This document shows positions 18,601 to 27,246 of a DNA stretch of 64,000 bases, one piece after another. The notes under the pieces were generated by a model that did no database searches, was not told the DNA's origin, and saw only the letters and a list, made by a program, of their open reading frames with translations. The DNA is from Tepidibacillus decaturensis (GTDB lineage: Bacteria > Bacillota > Bacilli > Tepidibacillales > Tepidibacillaceae). The stretch's first letter is position 1. Each line of letters begins with the position of its first letter. Both the position numbers and the translations under genes were made by a program. The DNA lies in the NCBI RefSeq assembly GCF_001561915.1, contig NZ_LSKU01000001.1, forward strand, positions 2,467,270 through 2,531,269, given 5' to 3'.

Positions 18601-18937
18601 TGCTTGTTTCATTGTTTCCTTCTAAGATTACTGTTCTCTTATCTTCATCCAAAAATAAACTGGCCTCACTATTGACTAAGTCTTGATCTTCTCTACTCCA
18701 ATCAAAATAGTCTCTTTGACGGATCAAGAAGAGCCAATCCCCTTCCTCTAATTGTTTATCGATAATAGGGAAGGTTAGTTCACTGGTCTCTAAACCAAGT
18801 CGTGCAAGAAAATCAATGATGCCATAAACAACCAGTTGCTGCTCGATCTGAACCGAGACCGTAAGAGCATCTGTAACTCCATCTTGATTGCGATCAGCCA
18901 AAAATCCTTCTGTGGTAAAGATTTTTCGTATATCCAC
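15671..18937 (-). CDS. Large M14 (carboxypeptidase-type) metallopeptidase-like protein with duplicated N-terminal modules
   Basis: A 1088-residue protein without signal peptide. Residues about 760–1000 resemble the M14 zinc peptidase core: the HxxE metal motif at H806–E809 (GHHANEVSS), then NPDG at 843–846, and a plausible third ligand H906 in DDHG. The first 700 residues are unusual. Residues 22–60 and 205–247 look like a duplicated module, both ending in a LGL…FPI pattern, and DRNQDGVTD (15–23) resembles a calcium-loop motif. I do not recognise the middle part. It starts at GTG with GGGAG upstream. It lies between a peptide importer and pcp, so breakdown of imported peptides is likely (inference). 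Confidence 0.72.
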   Translation of the reverse strand: MDIRKIFTTEGFLADRNQDGVTDALTVSVQIEQQLVVYGIIDFLARLGLETSELTFPIIDKQLEEGDWLFLIRQRDYFDWSREDQDLVNSEASLFLDEDKRTVILEGNNETSIDKMLRWLAAYWPEGVSCNEEQRITKLEWRLNQVFAINDHGDQSPIQITNDRQTADQLPKEKEREELEWKPLDSLSQLWTEIGFYQGGRVDLNSQLNIGFEFSLNQPHHFMIKESAHLAAKLGLYATGIKFPITGFDLTQDKTNKKELIFKFIECSQQDQPKGDTPNGAELLLSQPRQTTSELDHQALLPQIIELKGTADGITAMIQYLNQTYPVAEGGSFGRWEQELLNQDHKPIDFPLWKKWEWHNQGELNDFKQWWEQIKVELRKNYFHHSTVNQIGEVEEKEFVERINLEVFLSEPYQIRKALETQLAEELAQLFSTTNNNTITVHIYSAYKPGFHWIKEQLSEELKKLQVNHSIDRLKIYFQKETRENGLELEIRWLQEMYPIDQWLEKHLGIQLDHIEWVMKEDLESTYFLEAYHDYQCIGTWSLNVPVAPMLYLNDQYSYPTTGNARIILNEKEINAKQISTDRERFWREYRFNVLPQIEKLIQEQLSKDTYIESGLSPLFHSLEVHVWLSEEEERLNIQEERISALEALHEDLYFFTLDYFADLGKRITGQEWNSPGAIKPFLHLNQNQAPKAEIILRRYQPRPKRKMKTTKLWIDHQNPEQLIAVVEEETDPRQTPIQHQVPIKINNDTNHHKSQVHVFEWTVKHSFEGRPIQALEVTSHRVSQFRSTHKLSLFKPTILIETGHHANEVSSMPAIKELVTEIINQHPDWLKRVNLVVIPQANPDGVALHQRLTAEHPEWKHHAARFNAVGLEYAYHRFKETLFGEAEVVPTLFYRWLPDVIIDDHGIPSHEWTQPFAGYNSPPRFPVSYWIPISLIYGITKKLDQDKYPKHYQILQQVIKEINRGFEQSSLQQKNRQYQLFYQRYGHQWCPETFPLEKESELIFYEWPTQVDQKSTSLIARHPEWVTLDIISEAADETVYDQALRECMDAHQVFDRSIIGWIANRPQSVTKISNNGWIRWFRKRPLQ

Positions 18938-19034
18938 GATTCACTCCCTCCTCCCTACCTTTTCGACTATTCTTTCTTCTATTATCTTTCATTAGCAAAC
19001 TATCTCTTTCATTCTTATACACCATTTATTACAC

Positions 19035-19961
19035 TTAGGCTTTTAAATTAGGATCAAATTCATCACGCAACCAATCACCGACCAAATTAAAGCCAAGTAC
19101 GGTCATCATGATAGCAATTCCTGGGAAGGTAGCTACCCACCAAGCAGAATCGATATAGTTACGTCCATCTGCTAACATACTTCCCCAAGCTGGAATGGAA
19201 GGATCAACTCCTAATCCAATAAACGTTAAAGAGGCTTCTAAAAGAATGTTAACAGCAACATTAAGTGTGGCTAATACGATAATTGAAGAAGCCACATTAG
19301 GTAACAAATGTTTTCTCATAATTCTAATATGGCTAGCACCAATTGAACGTGCAGCCTGAACATATTCCATTTCTTTAACGGACATTACTTGACCTCTAAC
19401 TAAACGAGCAAAGCCAACCCAGTTACTAATTCCTAAGACGATAATCAACTTCCATAAACCATTTCCGATAATCGCCATCATCAAAATGGCAATCAAGATA
19501 AAGGGTAAGGCTAATTGAATATCTCCAAGTCGCATTATGAGATCGTCAGCCCATTTGCCAAAATAACCGGCGATCAAGCCCAATATTACTCCAATGACCA
19601 TGGAGATTAAAACTGATATAATTCCTACCATTAGGGAGATTCGTGCACCATATATAATTCTTGTTAATAGGTCTCTACCTACCTGATCCGAACCTAAGAG
19701 ATAGGGGGATTCACCTGATTCATCCGCCCATGATGGAGGTGCTAAACGGGCTCTAAGATCAGCTTGATCTGGTTCAAAAGGTGCAATCACTGGAGCAAAG
19801 GTAGCCGATAATATACTGATTAAAACGAGTAGAATTCCGATTAAGGCCCATACATTTTTCGTTGCTTTTTTGAATATTCCTGCCTTTTTCTTTTTGCTTG
19901 TTTTGGTAGACGTGTCATTTACTATTGTTACCTCTAGCACTTTTGTTTGCTCAGTATTCAT
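19035..19961 (-). CDS. Dipeptide/oligopeptide ABC importer permease (DppC/OppC-like)
   Basis: A 308-residue permease with a charged cytoplasmic N-terminus, first helix at about 35–60, and the BPD_transp_1 region. The ATPase-contact loop reads QAARSIGASHIRIMRKHLLPN, and GSDQVGRDLLTRIIYGARISL is typical of DppC. The ATG overlaps the end of the dppB-like gene by 4 nt (ATGA), indicating coupled translation. It should form the heterodimeric channel with the upstream permease. Confidence 0.92.
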   Translation of the reverse strand: MNTEQTKVLEVTIVNDTSTKTSKKKKAGIFKKATKNVWALIGILLVLISILSATFAPVIAPFEPDQADLRARLAPPSWADESGESPYLLGSDQVGRDLLTRIIYGARISLMVGIISVLISMVIGVILGLIAGYFGKWADDLIMRLGDIQLALPFILIAILMMAIIGNGLWKLIIVLGISNWVGFARLVRGQVMSVKEMEYVQAARSIGASHIRIMRKHLLPNVASSIIVLATLNVAVNILLEASLTFIGLGVDPSIPAWGSMLADGRNYIDSAWWVATFPGIAIMMTVLGFNLVGDWLRDEFDPNLKA

Positions 19962-20893
19962 TCATTCTTCCCTCCTCCCACTTTGATTCGTGGATCAATA
20001 AAACTATAACTAATATCTACCAACAGATTAACTAAAACCATGACTAAAGCTAAATAGATAACTGCTCCTTGAATCACAGGGAAATCCCTTTGATTCACGG
20101 CATCGATTAAAAGTCGGCCAACACCCGGCCAGGAAAAAACTTGTTCAACAATGACCGTTCCGCCTAATAACGTCCCAAATTGCAAGCCGATAAAAGTAAC
20201 AGTAGGAACTAAAGCATTCCTTAAGGCATGTTTAATAATCACTAACCATTCACTCAACCCTTTTGAACGTGCGGTACTGATATATTGCTGATTAAGAACC
20301 TCCAACATTGATGACCGAATTAACCTCGCTAAAATCCCCGATAAAATTAAGCCAAGGGTAAATGCAGGTAAAAATAAATATTTGACTCCTTCATATCCTG
20401 ATGCCGGAAACCACTGTAAACGAACAGCAAAAATTAAAATAAACATGATTCCTAACCAAAAGTTAGGAAAAGAAATCCCTAATAATGCAAAGATCCGTCC
20501 AAAAAAGTCAACACTTGTTCCTTTTTTCACGGCAGATAGGACCCCAACCGGTAAAGCGATCAATAAAGCGATGGCTAGCCCAGCAATAGCTAGTAATAAG
20601 GTTGCAGTCATTCGATCAAAGATCATCGTGATGACCTTTTCACCAGTCCTAAATGACTCTCCTAAATCTCCAACAATTAGCTTCTTAAGAAATATTGAAT
20701 ATTGGATATAAAGCGGTTGATCCAATCCTAACTGGGTTCGTAATTGATCAATGGCCTCTTTTGTCGGTTCACCTGCTTGAAACATCACTGCAACAGGGTC
20801 TCCTGTAAGGCGAATGGCAAAGAAAATAAGTAATGATAATGCTAAGACCACTAATATACTATGTCCAATTCTTCTGACAATAAATGCTGCCAA
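19958..20893 (-). CDS. Dipeptide/oligopeptide ABC importer permease (DppB/OppB-like)
   Basis: A 311-residue permease of the DppB group, six hydrophobic helices. The N-terminal signature is FIVRRIGHSILVVLALSLL and the ATPase-contact loop is YISTARSKGLSEWLVIIKHA. PTVTFIGLQFGTLLGGTVIVE near the C-terminus is characteristic. The start codon is TTG with GGGGGGA 7 nt upstream. It lies 118 nt after the binding-protein gene. Confidence 0.92.
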   Translation of the reverse strand: MAAFIVRRIGHSILVVLALSLLIFFAIRLTGDPVAVMFQAGEPTKEAIDQLRTQLGLDQPLYIQYSIFLKKLIVGDLGESFRTGEKVITMIFDRMTATLLLAIAGLAIALLIALPVGVLSAVKKGTSVDFFGRIFALLGISFPNFWLGIMFILIFAVRLQWFPASGYEGVKYLFLPAFTLGLILSGILARLIRSSMLEVLNQQYISTARSKGLSEWLVIIKHALRNALVPTVTFIGLQFGTLLGGTVIVEQVFSWPGVGRLLIDAVNQRDFPVIQGAVIYLALVMVLVNLLVDISYSFIDPRIKVGGGKNE

Positions 20894-21011
20894 CTGATTC
20901 TCCCCCCTTTAGACTATATGGGGAGGACAAGATTAACTCCCATCCTCCCTCTCTTTTCTAGCTAATTAAAATATTACAAAACCTATATTATCTTTTATTT
21001 TACAAATTCAC

Positions 21012-22586
21012 TTATTCTACGGTAACCTCTTCTAAACGAATTCTCTCATCTGCTGGAGGGGTAAATCCCTTCACTTTCTTACTGACAGCCCAGAGATTAA
21101 CGGATTGATATAGTGGAACATCTGGTACTAATTCATACAACCTTGCATCTAATTTCTTAAAGGCTTCCAAACGTTTAGCCTCATCAAAAGTAGAACGCTC
21201 CTCAGCGAGATATTGCTCTACTTTCTCATCATAAAAATCTGGGTTCCAGAATTCCCCTTTATGGTAGAGTAGATAGGCTGTATTATCAAAGTCTAAAGTC
21301 CAGCCACCCCAACCTTGGCGATACATATGTCCTGCTTTACCATTTGGAATTAGGTCAGATATAAATGTAGAGCTATCGACTGGGTTTATATTCACCTGAA
21401 TGCCTACATCTTTAAGATAGATTTGAACCGCTTGAGCGACTTCTTTAAAGATTGCATCATTACCAGGGAAGTAAAAATCTAAGGCAGTACCTTCCTTAAC
21501 ACCTGCTTCTTTTAATAATTGTTTAGCCTTTTCAGGATTAAATTCTCTAAAGGGAAGAGATGGATCGTTACCAAAGGACATTTCACTTTGGAAAGTGGAG
21601 ATCCGTTTCCCGTATCCATTTAAGACAGTTTCTATAATCGTATCAGCATCAATAGCTAAAGCAATTGCTTCTCTAACTTTTGGATTATCAACAGGTGGCT
21701 TAGATGTATCAAATCGAATCGAATAAACTGTTGGTGCGCCAACTGGTACTAAGTCTACTTTTTCCTCCTTTTCAACTGTCGCAGCTTGACTAATCGCTAC
21801 TGCCTTCATCACATCGATGGCTCCTGTTTGTAGTTCAGCTAATCTTGTTGTTGCCTCTGGAATAATTCGGAATGTCACTTTATCTAACTTAGGTAATCCC
21901 TCTTTCCAGTAATTTTCGTTTTTCTCTAAGACTACCTTGTTATCTTTCTCATAAGTCGTCATTTTAAATGGGCCAGTGCCTACTGGATGCTCATTAAAAT
22001 ACTCGTCACCTTTTTCTTGAATATATTTCGGTGGTACGATTACCCCACCATAACCGGCTAATTTAGTAAGCAATACCGGGTCTTTAGTTTTAAGAATAAA
22101 GTTAACGGTATATTCGTCAACGATTTCTACATGGTCAATCGATGTATAGTTTGCCTGCTGGGGTCCTTTTTTACCTTCTTCACCAAGTAATCGGTCAAAG
22201 GTAAATTTGACAGCTTCAGCATTAAATGGTTCACCGTTGTGGAATTGAACCCCTTGACGAAGTTTAAATTGAAGTGTTTGATCATCCAAAAACTGCCAAG
22301 ATTCTGCTAAGCCTGGTTGAATTTTTAGATCAACTGTACGATCGACTAAGCCTTCAAAAACGGATGTTGCAATCGTACTCCAATCCAGTAAGAAAGTATC
22401 AATAGGATCCCAATTGTGAGGATCCCCAACCACACCAATGGTAATTTCATTTTTACTTGCAGTTGCGGGTTGTTCACTTTGTTTTTCGTCTTTTGCAGGT
22501 TCAGTAGCCGTATTTGAAGAACAGCCAGCTAATACCATACTTAAAACCAAGACTAATGCTAAAATACCCATCGTTATTCTTTTCAT
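21012..22586 (-). CDS. Peptide-binding lipoprotein (family 5 solute-binding protein)
   Basis: A 524-residue SBP_bac_5 receptor. The signal peptide ends in the lipobox VLAGC with C22. Family features are DPHNWDPID after the linker, the LAESWQFLDDQTLQFKLRQG block, VKFTFDRLL and the NENYWKEGLPKLDKV segment. I start at the ATG at 22586, which has AAGGGGGA upstream; a longer in-frame ATG adds 16 residues before the signal peptide. It lies between the ATPase genes and the permeases of the same importer. A dipeptide or short peptide is the expected ligand, though family 5 also includes nickel and oligosaccharide receptors. Confidence 0.9.
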   Translation of the reverse strand: MKRITMGILALVLVLSMVLAGCSSNTATEPAKDEKQSEQPATASKNEITIGVVGDPHNWDPIDTFLLDWSTIATSVFEGLVDRTVDLKIQPGLAESWQFLDDQTLQFKLRQGVQFHNGEPFNAEAVKFTFDRLLGEEGKKGPQQANYTSIDHVEIVDEYTVNFILKTKDPVLLTKLAGYGGVIVPPKYIQEKGDEYFNEHPVGTGPFKMTTYEKDNKVVLEKNENYWKEGLPKLDKVTFRIIPEATTRLAELQTGAIDVMKAVAISQAATVEKEEKVDLVPVGAPTVYSIRFDTSKPPVDNPKVREAIALAIDADTIIETVLNGYGKRISTFQSEMSFGNDPSLPFREFNPEKAKQLLKEAGVKEGTALDFYFPGNDAIFKEVAQAVQIYLKDVGIQVNINPVDSSTFISDLIPNGKAGHMYRQGWGGWTLDFDNTAYLLYHKGEFWNPDFYDEKVEQYLAEERSTFDEAKRLEAFKKLDARLYELVPDVPLYQSVNLWAVSKKVKGFTPPADERIRLEEVTVE

Positions 22587-22608
22587 CTGCTTTTCCCCCT
22601 TATTTATT

Positions 22609-23601
22609 TTATTCATATAAATGACAGGCGACATAATGCCCGTTATTTACTTGTCGAAATTCAGGTCTTTGTACTTTACAGATCTCCATCACCTCAGGGC
22701 AACGGGTATGGAATGGACAACCACTAGGTGGGTTAGCCGGACTTGGTACATCCCCTGATAAGATGATTCGTTCTTTTTTTGCTCTTCGATTGGTCGTAGG
22801 AACCGCAGATAATAATGATCTGGTATAAGGATGTAAAGGTTCATAGTAGAGATCCTTCTTTGGAGCAAGCTCCACCATCCTTCCCAAATACATTACCCCA
22901 ATGCGATCACACAAATGTTTGATAACACTTAAGTCATGAGAAATGAAAAGATATGTTAAAGCAAACCTTTTTTGTAAATCTTTGAGTAAATTAAGAACCT
23001 GTGATTGAATGGAAACATCTAGGGCAGAAACGGGTTCATCTGCCACAATCAATTTAGGATTCAAGGCTAGGGCCCGAGCAATTCCGATCCTTTGTCTCTG
23101 TCCACCACTAAATTCATGGGGAAAGCGGTCCATATGTTCTTCTTTCAAGCCAACCACTTGAAGGAGCTCTTTCACTCTTTCTTTTCTTTGCTTTGCTTCT
23201 AGCTGATTGAAGATCACTAATGGCTCCTCAATGATTTCACCAATGGTCATCCGTGGATTTAAAGATGCAAATGGATCTTGAAAAACAATTTGAAAATCTT
23301 TACGTTTTTTCCGTAATTCTTGCTGATTTAATTCTAAGATATTATTACCTTCAAAAAGCACTTCTCCTTCAGTCGGTTCTAGTAAGCGAACTATCATTCT
23401 CCCAGTAGTCGTTTTACCACATCCAGACTCTCCTACTAAACCAAATACTTCGCCTTTAAAAATGGAAAAATTCAAGTTATCTACCGCTTTGACATGATTA
23501 ACAGTTTTCCTTAATAAACCTTTTTTAATCGGAAAATATTTCTTTAATCCTTTGACTTCTAAAAGTATCTCTTTAGAATCATCCGTTAATTTCTCATTCA
23601 T
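22609..23601 (-). CDS. Peptide ABC importer ATPase (DppF/OppF-like)
   Basis: A 330-residue ATPase. Walker A is GESGCGKTT, the signature FSGGQRQRIGIARALAL, Walker B LIVADEPVSALD, and the switch histidine is in FISHDL. The C-terminal oligopeptide-transporter extension carries CPFHTRCP and a later CKVQRPEF, a cysteine cluster common in this group. It starts where the partner ATPase gene ends (TAATG), so the two subunits are probably translationally coupled. Confidence 0.93.
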   Translation of the reverse strand: MNEKLTDDSKEILLEVKGLKKYFPIKKGLLRKTVNHVKAVDNLNFSIFKGEVFGLVGESGCGKTTTGRMIVRLLEPTEGEVLFEGNNILELNQQELRKKRKDFQIVFQDPFASLNPRMTIGEIIEEPLVIFNQLEAKQRKERVKELLQVVGLKEEHMDRFPHEFSGGQRQRIGIARALALNPKLIVADEPVSALDVSIQSQVLNLLKDLQKRFALTYLFISHDLSVIKHLCDRIGVMYLGRMVELAPKKDLYYEPLHPYTRSLLSAVPTTNRRAKKERIILSGDVPSPANPPSGCPFHTRCPEVMEICKVQRPEFRQVNNGHYVACHLYE

Positions 23602-24581
23602 TACTTCACCCCCTGTTCCTCATATAGCCAACATCTAACCCGACTATATTCCTTAAGTTGGATCATCGGTGGGGCTTGCTGAAAACAACGTTGTTCTGCT
23701 TTGCTACATCGAGGAGCAAAACGGCAACCTGATGGCATTTGATCAGGGCTTGGAACCGTACCAGGGATGGAGTAAAGATATTCTTTTTCTTCTTCTAAAG
23801 TAGGGATTGACTCAATTAAACCAATTGTATAAGGATGTTTAGGATGGTCAAATAAGTCATCGATTTCTGCCTCTTCTACCACTTGTCCTGCATACATTAC
23901 CACTACTCGATCACAGATTTCAGACACAACGCCAAGATCGTGTGTAATCAAAATAATGGACATTTCCATTTCTCTTTGTAGCTTTTTCATTAAATCTAAG
24001 ATTTGAGCTTGAATGGTGACATCTAATGCGGTTGTAGGCTCGTCCGCAATTAATAACTCAGGATGTAATGACATCGCCATGGCGATCATCACTCTTTGTC
24101 TCATCCCACCAGATAGTTGATGTGGATACTCATCAACCACTTGTTCAGCTCTTGGTATTCCTACAAGCTTAAGCATTTTAATCGCATGCTCTTTTGCTTC
24201 CTTTTTGGAAACTTTTTTATGTGTCCTAATTACCTCAATGATTTGCGACCCTACGGTATAGACTGGATTTAGGGAAGTCATCGGTTCCTGGAAAATCATA
24301 GCTATTTCTTTGCCTCTAATATTTCTTAAATCTTTTTTACTTAGATTAACGATATTTTTATCTTTAAATTGAATACTTCCATACTTAACTTTACCGTTAA
24401 GAGGAAGTAAACCCATTACAGATAAAGAGGTAACGCTTTTTCCACTCCCTGATTCGCCAACGATCCCTAGCGATTCTCCTTTTTTTACGTAAAAATTTAC
24501 ACCATCTATCACATTCAAGTCTTGTTCATTGGAATTAAAATTTACATGGAGCTCCTTAACCTCTAGTAAATGCTGTCCCAT
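23601..24581 (-). CDS. Peptide ABC importer ATPase (DppD/OppD-like)
   Basis: A 326-residue ATPase with Walker A GESGSGKSV, signature LSGGMRQRVMIAMAMSL, Walker B LLIADEPTTALD and the C-terminal CRFAPRC cysteine-rich extension. It is the first transport gene after the IclR regulator (9-nt gap). Together with the DppF-like protein it forms the ATPase heterodimer of the importer. Confidence 0.93.
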   Translation of the reverse strand: MGQHLLEVKELHVNFNSNEQDLNVIDGVNFYVKKGESLGIVGESGSGKSVTSLSVMGLLPLNGKVKYGSIQFKDKNIVNLSKKDLRNIRGKEIAMIFQEPMTSLNPVYTVGSQIIEVIRTHKKVSKKEAKEHAIKMLKLVGIPRAEQVVDEYPHQLSGGMRQRVMIAMAMSLHPELLIADEPTTALDVTIQAQILDLMKKLQREMEMSIILITHDLGVVSEICDRVVVMYAGQVVEEAEIDDLFDHPKHPYTIGLIESIPTLEEEKEYLYSIPGTVPSPDQMPSGCRFAPRCSKAEQRCFQQAPPMIQLKEYSRVRCWLYEEQGVK

Positions 24582-24590
24582 CTTCTCACC

Positions 24591-25352
24591 TCATTCTCTA
24601 AATCCCATGTTTCTAGAAATTTCATTGACGGCAATTTTTAGTTCTTGGATTAAACTAGGAAGTCTATTTGAATCAAAACGATCTATTGGACCTGCGATAC
24701 TTAAACCCGCAATGACCTTTCCAGTATAGTCTCTGATTGGCATCGCTACTGCTGCTGATCCATTTTCCAGTTCATTATAACTGACTGTATACCCCGATTC
24801 CCTCGCTTGAGCAATCATCTTTAATTGCAAATCCTTATCAACAATCGTTCCATTGGCAATTTTTTGCCATTGAAACTTATTAAATAGCTGTTCAATTTCT
24901 TGATCATCCATGTACGATAATAAAATTCTTGGGCACGCTCCTGCATATAATGGAGCCCTTCTTCCTACACGGGTATACACTCTCACTGGATGAGAGGTAT
25001 CTACTTTTTCAATATAAACGGCTTCATTCCCATCAACTACAATGAGATTGACGGCCTCATTCACTTGATCCCTTAGTTTAGTCATCGACGAAAAGGCAGC
25101 TTTTCTAATTTCTAATCGTTGCTCAACAAGGTATCCTAATTCCAATAAAGACAAACCTAAACTATAGCTGTGTTGACTATTATCAACTCTTCTTAAAAAG
25201 CCTTCACTTTCAAGAGTTACAACCATTCTGTGTAATGTGCTTTTAGGTAATTCAGTCATTCTGGCCATCTCGGCTATTGATAATTGTTCATACTGTCTAA
25301 AATAGTTAAGTATTTCTAGTCCCTTTAATACGGTTTTATTCCTGTAATCCAT
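24591..25352 (-). CDS. IclR-family transcriptional regulator
   Basis: A 253-residue regulator. Residues about 7–60 are the winged HTH, with LSIAEMARMTELPKSTLHRMV. The rest is the IclR effector domain, with YIEKVDTSHPVRVYTRVGRR and AAVAMPIRDYTGKVIAGLSIAGP. I take the ATG at 25352, preceded by GGTGG, over a GTG one codon earlier. It is the first gene of the peptide operon and probably regulates it. An inverted repeat at 25419–25435 lies about 70 nt upstream. Confidence 0.9.
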   Translation of the reverse strand: MDYRNKTVLKGLEILNYFRQYEQLSIAEMARMTELPKSTLHRMVVTLESEGFLRRVDNSQHSYSLGLSLLELGYLVEQRLEIRKAAFSSMTKLRDQVNEAVNLIVVDGNEAVYIEKVDTSHPVRVYTRVGRRAPLYAGACPRILLSYMDDQEIEQLFNKFQWQKIANGTIVDKDLQLKMIAQARESGYTVSYNELENGSAAVAMPIRDYTGKVIAGLSIAGPIDRFDSNRLPSLIQELKIAVNEISRNMGFRE

Positions 25353-25418
25353 CACTAAACCACCATTACCATCGTCTCAATCCCATGATCAATATTTTAC
25401 AAATTTTACATTTCATTT

Positions 25419-25435
25419 GTCTCGATATTTGAGAC
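25419..25435. promoter_or_regulatory. Inverted repeat upstream of the IclR-type gene
   Basis: GTCTCGATATTTGAGAC has 5-bp arms and overlaps a possible -35 region of the peptide operon. A third GTCTC half-site lies nearer the gene at about 25374. It is a plausible autoregulatory operator but short. Confidence 0.35.
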
Positions 25436-25522
25436 GTTATCTTATTTTTTAAAATTTTATTAAAATCAATTTTATGTGCATAATTATTTCTTGTCAATAT
25501 TTTCAGAAACTTAAGATTATAT

Positions 25523-25536
25523 TGTAAGCGGTTACT
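25523..25536. promoter_or_regulatory. cre-like site (CcpA)
   Basis: TGTAAGCGGTTACT fits the cre consensus with one mismatch at the last base. It lies about 170 nt upstream of the peptide operon and just past the chrA fossil. Confidence 0.35.
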
Positions 25537-25545
25537 TTTTTTGCT

Positions 25546-25674
25546 TTAAGAGTAACTGTATAATTTGGCCATTTCATATACCACTTGTGCCACAAGTATA
25601 ACAACAACTGGACGAACGGCGATCATCATTCCTTTTAACCATGCCGCATCTCTAAATTTTAAATAAATATTTAT
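25546..25674 (-). pseudogene. Fossil of a chromate-transporter (ChrA) gene
   Basis: A startless minus-strand frame reads KFRDAAWLKGMMIAVRPVVV and ends EMAKLYSYS. It aligns closely with the central part of the intact chrA-type protein at 34742–35305 (FKDQAWVKGMTRGVVPVV, then a WDFVKK end). Stop codons cut it off on both sides. It is not a copy made from the intact gene, since the residues differ at many places. Confidence 0.6.
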
Positions 25675-25715
25675 TCAATAGAACTTTCCCCTATAAAATT
25701 CTAAATTATCCATGT

Positions 25716-25753
25716 AAAAAGACCATTAGCTGATAACAGTTAATGGTCTTTTT
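25716..25753 (-). terminator. Terminator of the sucrose/oligosaccharide operon
   Basis: AAAAAGACCATTA and TAATGGTCTTTTT form a perfect 13-bp stem over a 12-nt loop, 12 nt after the sucrose phosphorylase stop. It is symmetric and could work in both directions. Confidence 0.88.
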
Positions 25754-25765
25754 GTCAAAAACTTA

Positions 25766-27235
25766 TTATATGAAGTATGGAATCTCCCCATCCTTTTCAT
25801 CTACATATTCAATCACAGACTTATTCGTTTTAAGATCTATTTGTAACGTGCAACGTTTCTCTTCTTTTTGCCAGGAAAGCCGAATCTCATCTTGCGCGGA
25901 ATCTAATACCTTAAACTCGCCATTAAACGCATCATATTCATTTCTAAATCTGATGAGCTGTAGAAGTCTTTGAACAACTTTCTTGTTAAGAGAATGCTCA
26001 ATTTCATCCAAACTGAAGTTGTGGCGATTGATTTCACGGCCTTCACCAGTTTTTTTAACACCTTCCATATCATTCTCTCCAGCAAGCAATCCAACATAAT
26101 ATACCTGGGGAATTCCCGGAGTGAAAAATTGGATCGCTCTGGCAGCTAAGTAGGCATCATCATCCCTATTTAGAACGGAATAATAAGAACATCTTATTTG
26201 GTGAACGTCAAAGCCATCCTTATCCTTGTGCTCATGGGATAAGATAAGGCTTAGATTCGATCCTCTTTCTAAGCAGACATTCACTAGTTTCCTTGCTTCC
26301 TTTGTATCGATCAGATCATCCAAATCTGGCTTAACTGGTATTCCATCATGACAATCAAGCATCGTAACTTGTTTATGAGGTCGATTTTTAAGATAATCTA
26401 ATAGATCTTTACTCGATTTATTGACCAATGCATCAAGGATTCTATATGGCAAGATAAAGTCATAAATCCAGAAACCATGTTCTGCTAGTTTATATTGAAT
26501 AGAGTAGTGGGCATGAACTTCGGGAAGTAATTCAATCTCCATCGAATCGGCAATTTCTCTCATCCAATCCAGAAAATCATAAATATCTGGCTCAACAAAA
26601 AAGCAACTTGTACCTAGCTTTTTAATCACATAACCAACGGCATCAAGTCTAACCATTTTTACATTCTGTTGTTTGAAATTTTGAAAAAAAGAGGTAAGCA
26701 ACTGTTTTACTTTCTGTGATTTTATATCTAAATCAATTTGCTCAGAAGGATCAGTTTTCCCAAAAGTTGTCCAAACCCGCTCCTGTTCACCAGTCTCTTT
26801 TATTGAAAAAGTCGAATAGGGAAGCGGTCGCCGTAGGAACATTTTGTCAATATCTTCTTGTACAGGTTCTCCATCATCCCATATCTTATCTAGGGTGATG
26901 AACATATCTGCATACTCTGATTGGCGTCCTTTTTTTAGGAAATCTTGGAAATAAAGAGACTGCCTAGAAATATGATTGACCATCAAATCTAGCATAACAT
27001 CAAAATTTTCACCAATAGCCTTTATATCTGCCCAAGTCCCAAACCTCGGGTCGATTTCTAAATAGTTAATGGGAGCAAATCCTCTATCCCCTGAAGAAGG
27101 GTAGGGTGGCAAGATATGAACTCCACCTTTAAAAATATCGACAAAATACTTTAAAAGAACGTGATGAAGGTTCTTTAAATTCCCACCAAGAGAATCTGGA
27201 TACGTAATCAACTGTACTTGGTTTTTTACGTTCAT
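25766..27235 (-). CDS. gtfA: Sucrose phosphorylase (GH13)
   Basis: A 489-residue GH13 subfamily 18 enzyme cleaving sucrose with phosphate to glucose-1-phosphate and fructose. The N-terminus has the family pattern QVQLITYPDSLGGNL, and the GVHILPPYPSSGDRGFAP block fits sucrose phosphorylases of Gram-positives. The nucleophile is D198 (VRLDAVGY), the acid/base E239 (LLPEVHAHYS) and the stabiliser D297 (LDCHDG). FTPGIPQVYYVGLLAG is also diagnostic. Sucrose-6-phosphate phosphorylase is the close alternative. It is the last gene of the operon, after a PfkB kinase that could use the released fructose. Confidence 0.88.
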   Translation of the reverse strand: MNVKNQVQLITYPDSLGGNLKNLHHVLLKYFVDIFKGGVHILPPYPSSGDRGFAPINYLEIDPRFGTWADIKAIGENFDVMLDLMVNHISRQSLYFQDFLKKGRQSEYADMFITLDKIWDDGEPVQEDIDKMFLRRPLPYSTFSIKETGEQERVWTTFGKTDPSEQIDLDIKSQKVKQLLTSFFQNFKQQNVKMVRLDAVGYVIKKLGTSCFFVEPDIYDFLDWMREIADSMEIELLPEVHAHYSIQYKLAEHGFWIYDFILPYRILDALVNKSSKDLLDYLKNRPHKQVTMLDCHDGIPVKPDLDDLIDTKEARKLVNVCLERGSNLSLILSHEHKDKDGFDVHQIRCSYYSVLNRDDDAYLAARAIQFFTPGIPQVYYVGLLAGENDMEGVKKTGEGREINRHNFSLDEIEHSLNKKVVQRLLQLIRFRNEYDAFNGEFKVLDSAQDEIRLSWQKEEKRCTLQIDLKTNKSVIEYVDEKDGEIPYFI

Positions 27236-27246
27236 AACGAAACCTC

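Noticed and set aside
25716-25753. Homology between this terminator and the one at 9428–9463 as a repeat element
   Set aside because: The similarity (GACCATT…AATGGTC-type stems) is short and limited to the hairpins; convergence on terminator structure is sufficient.
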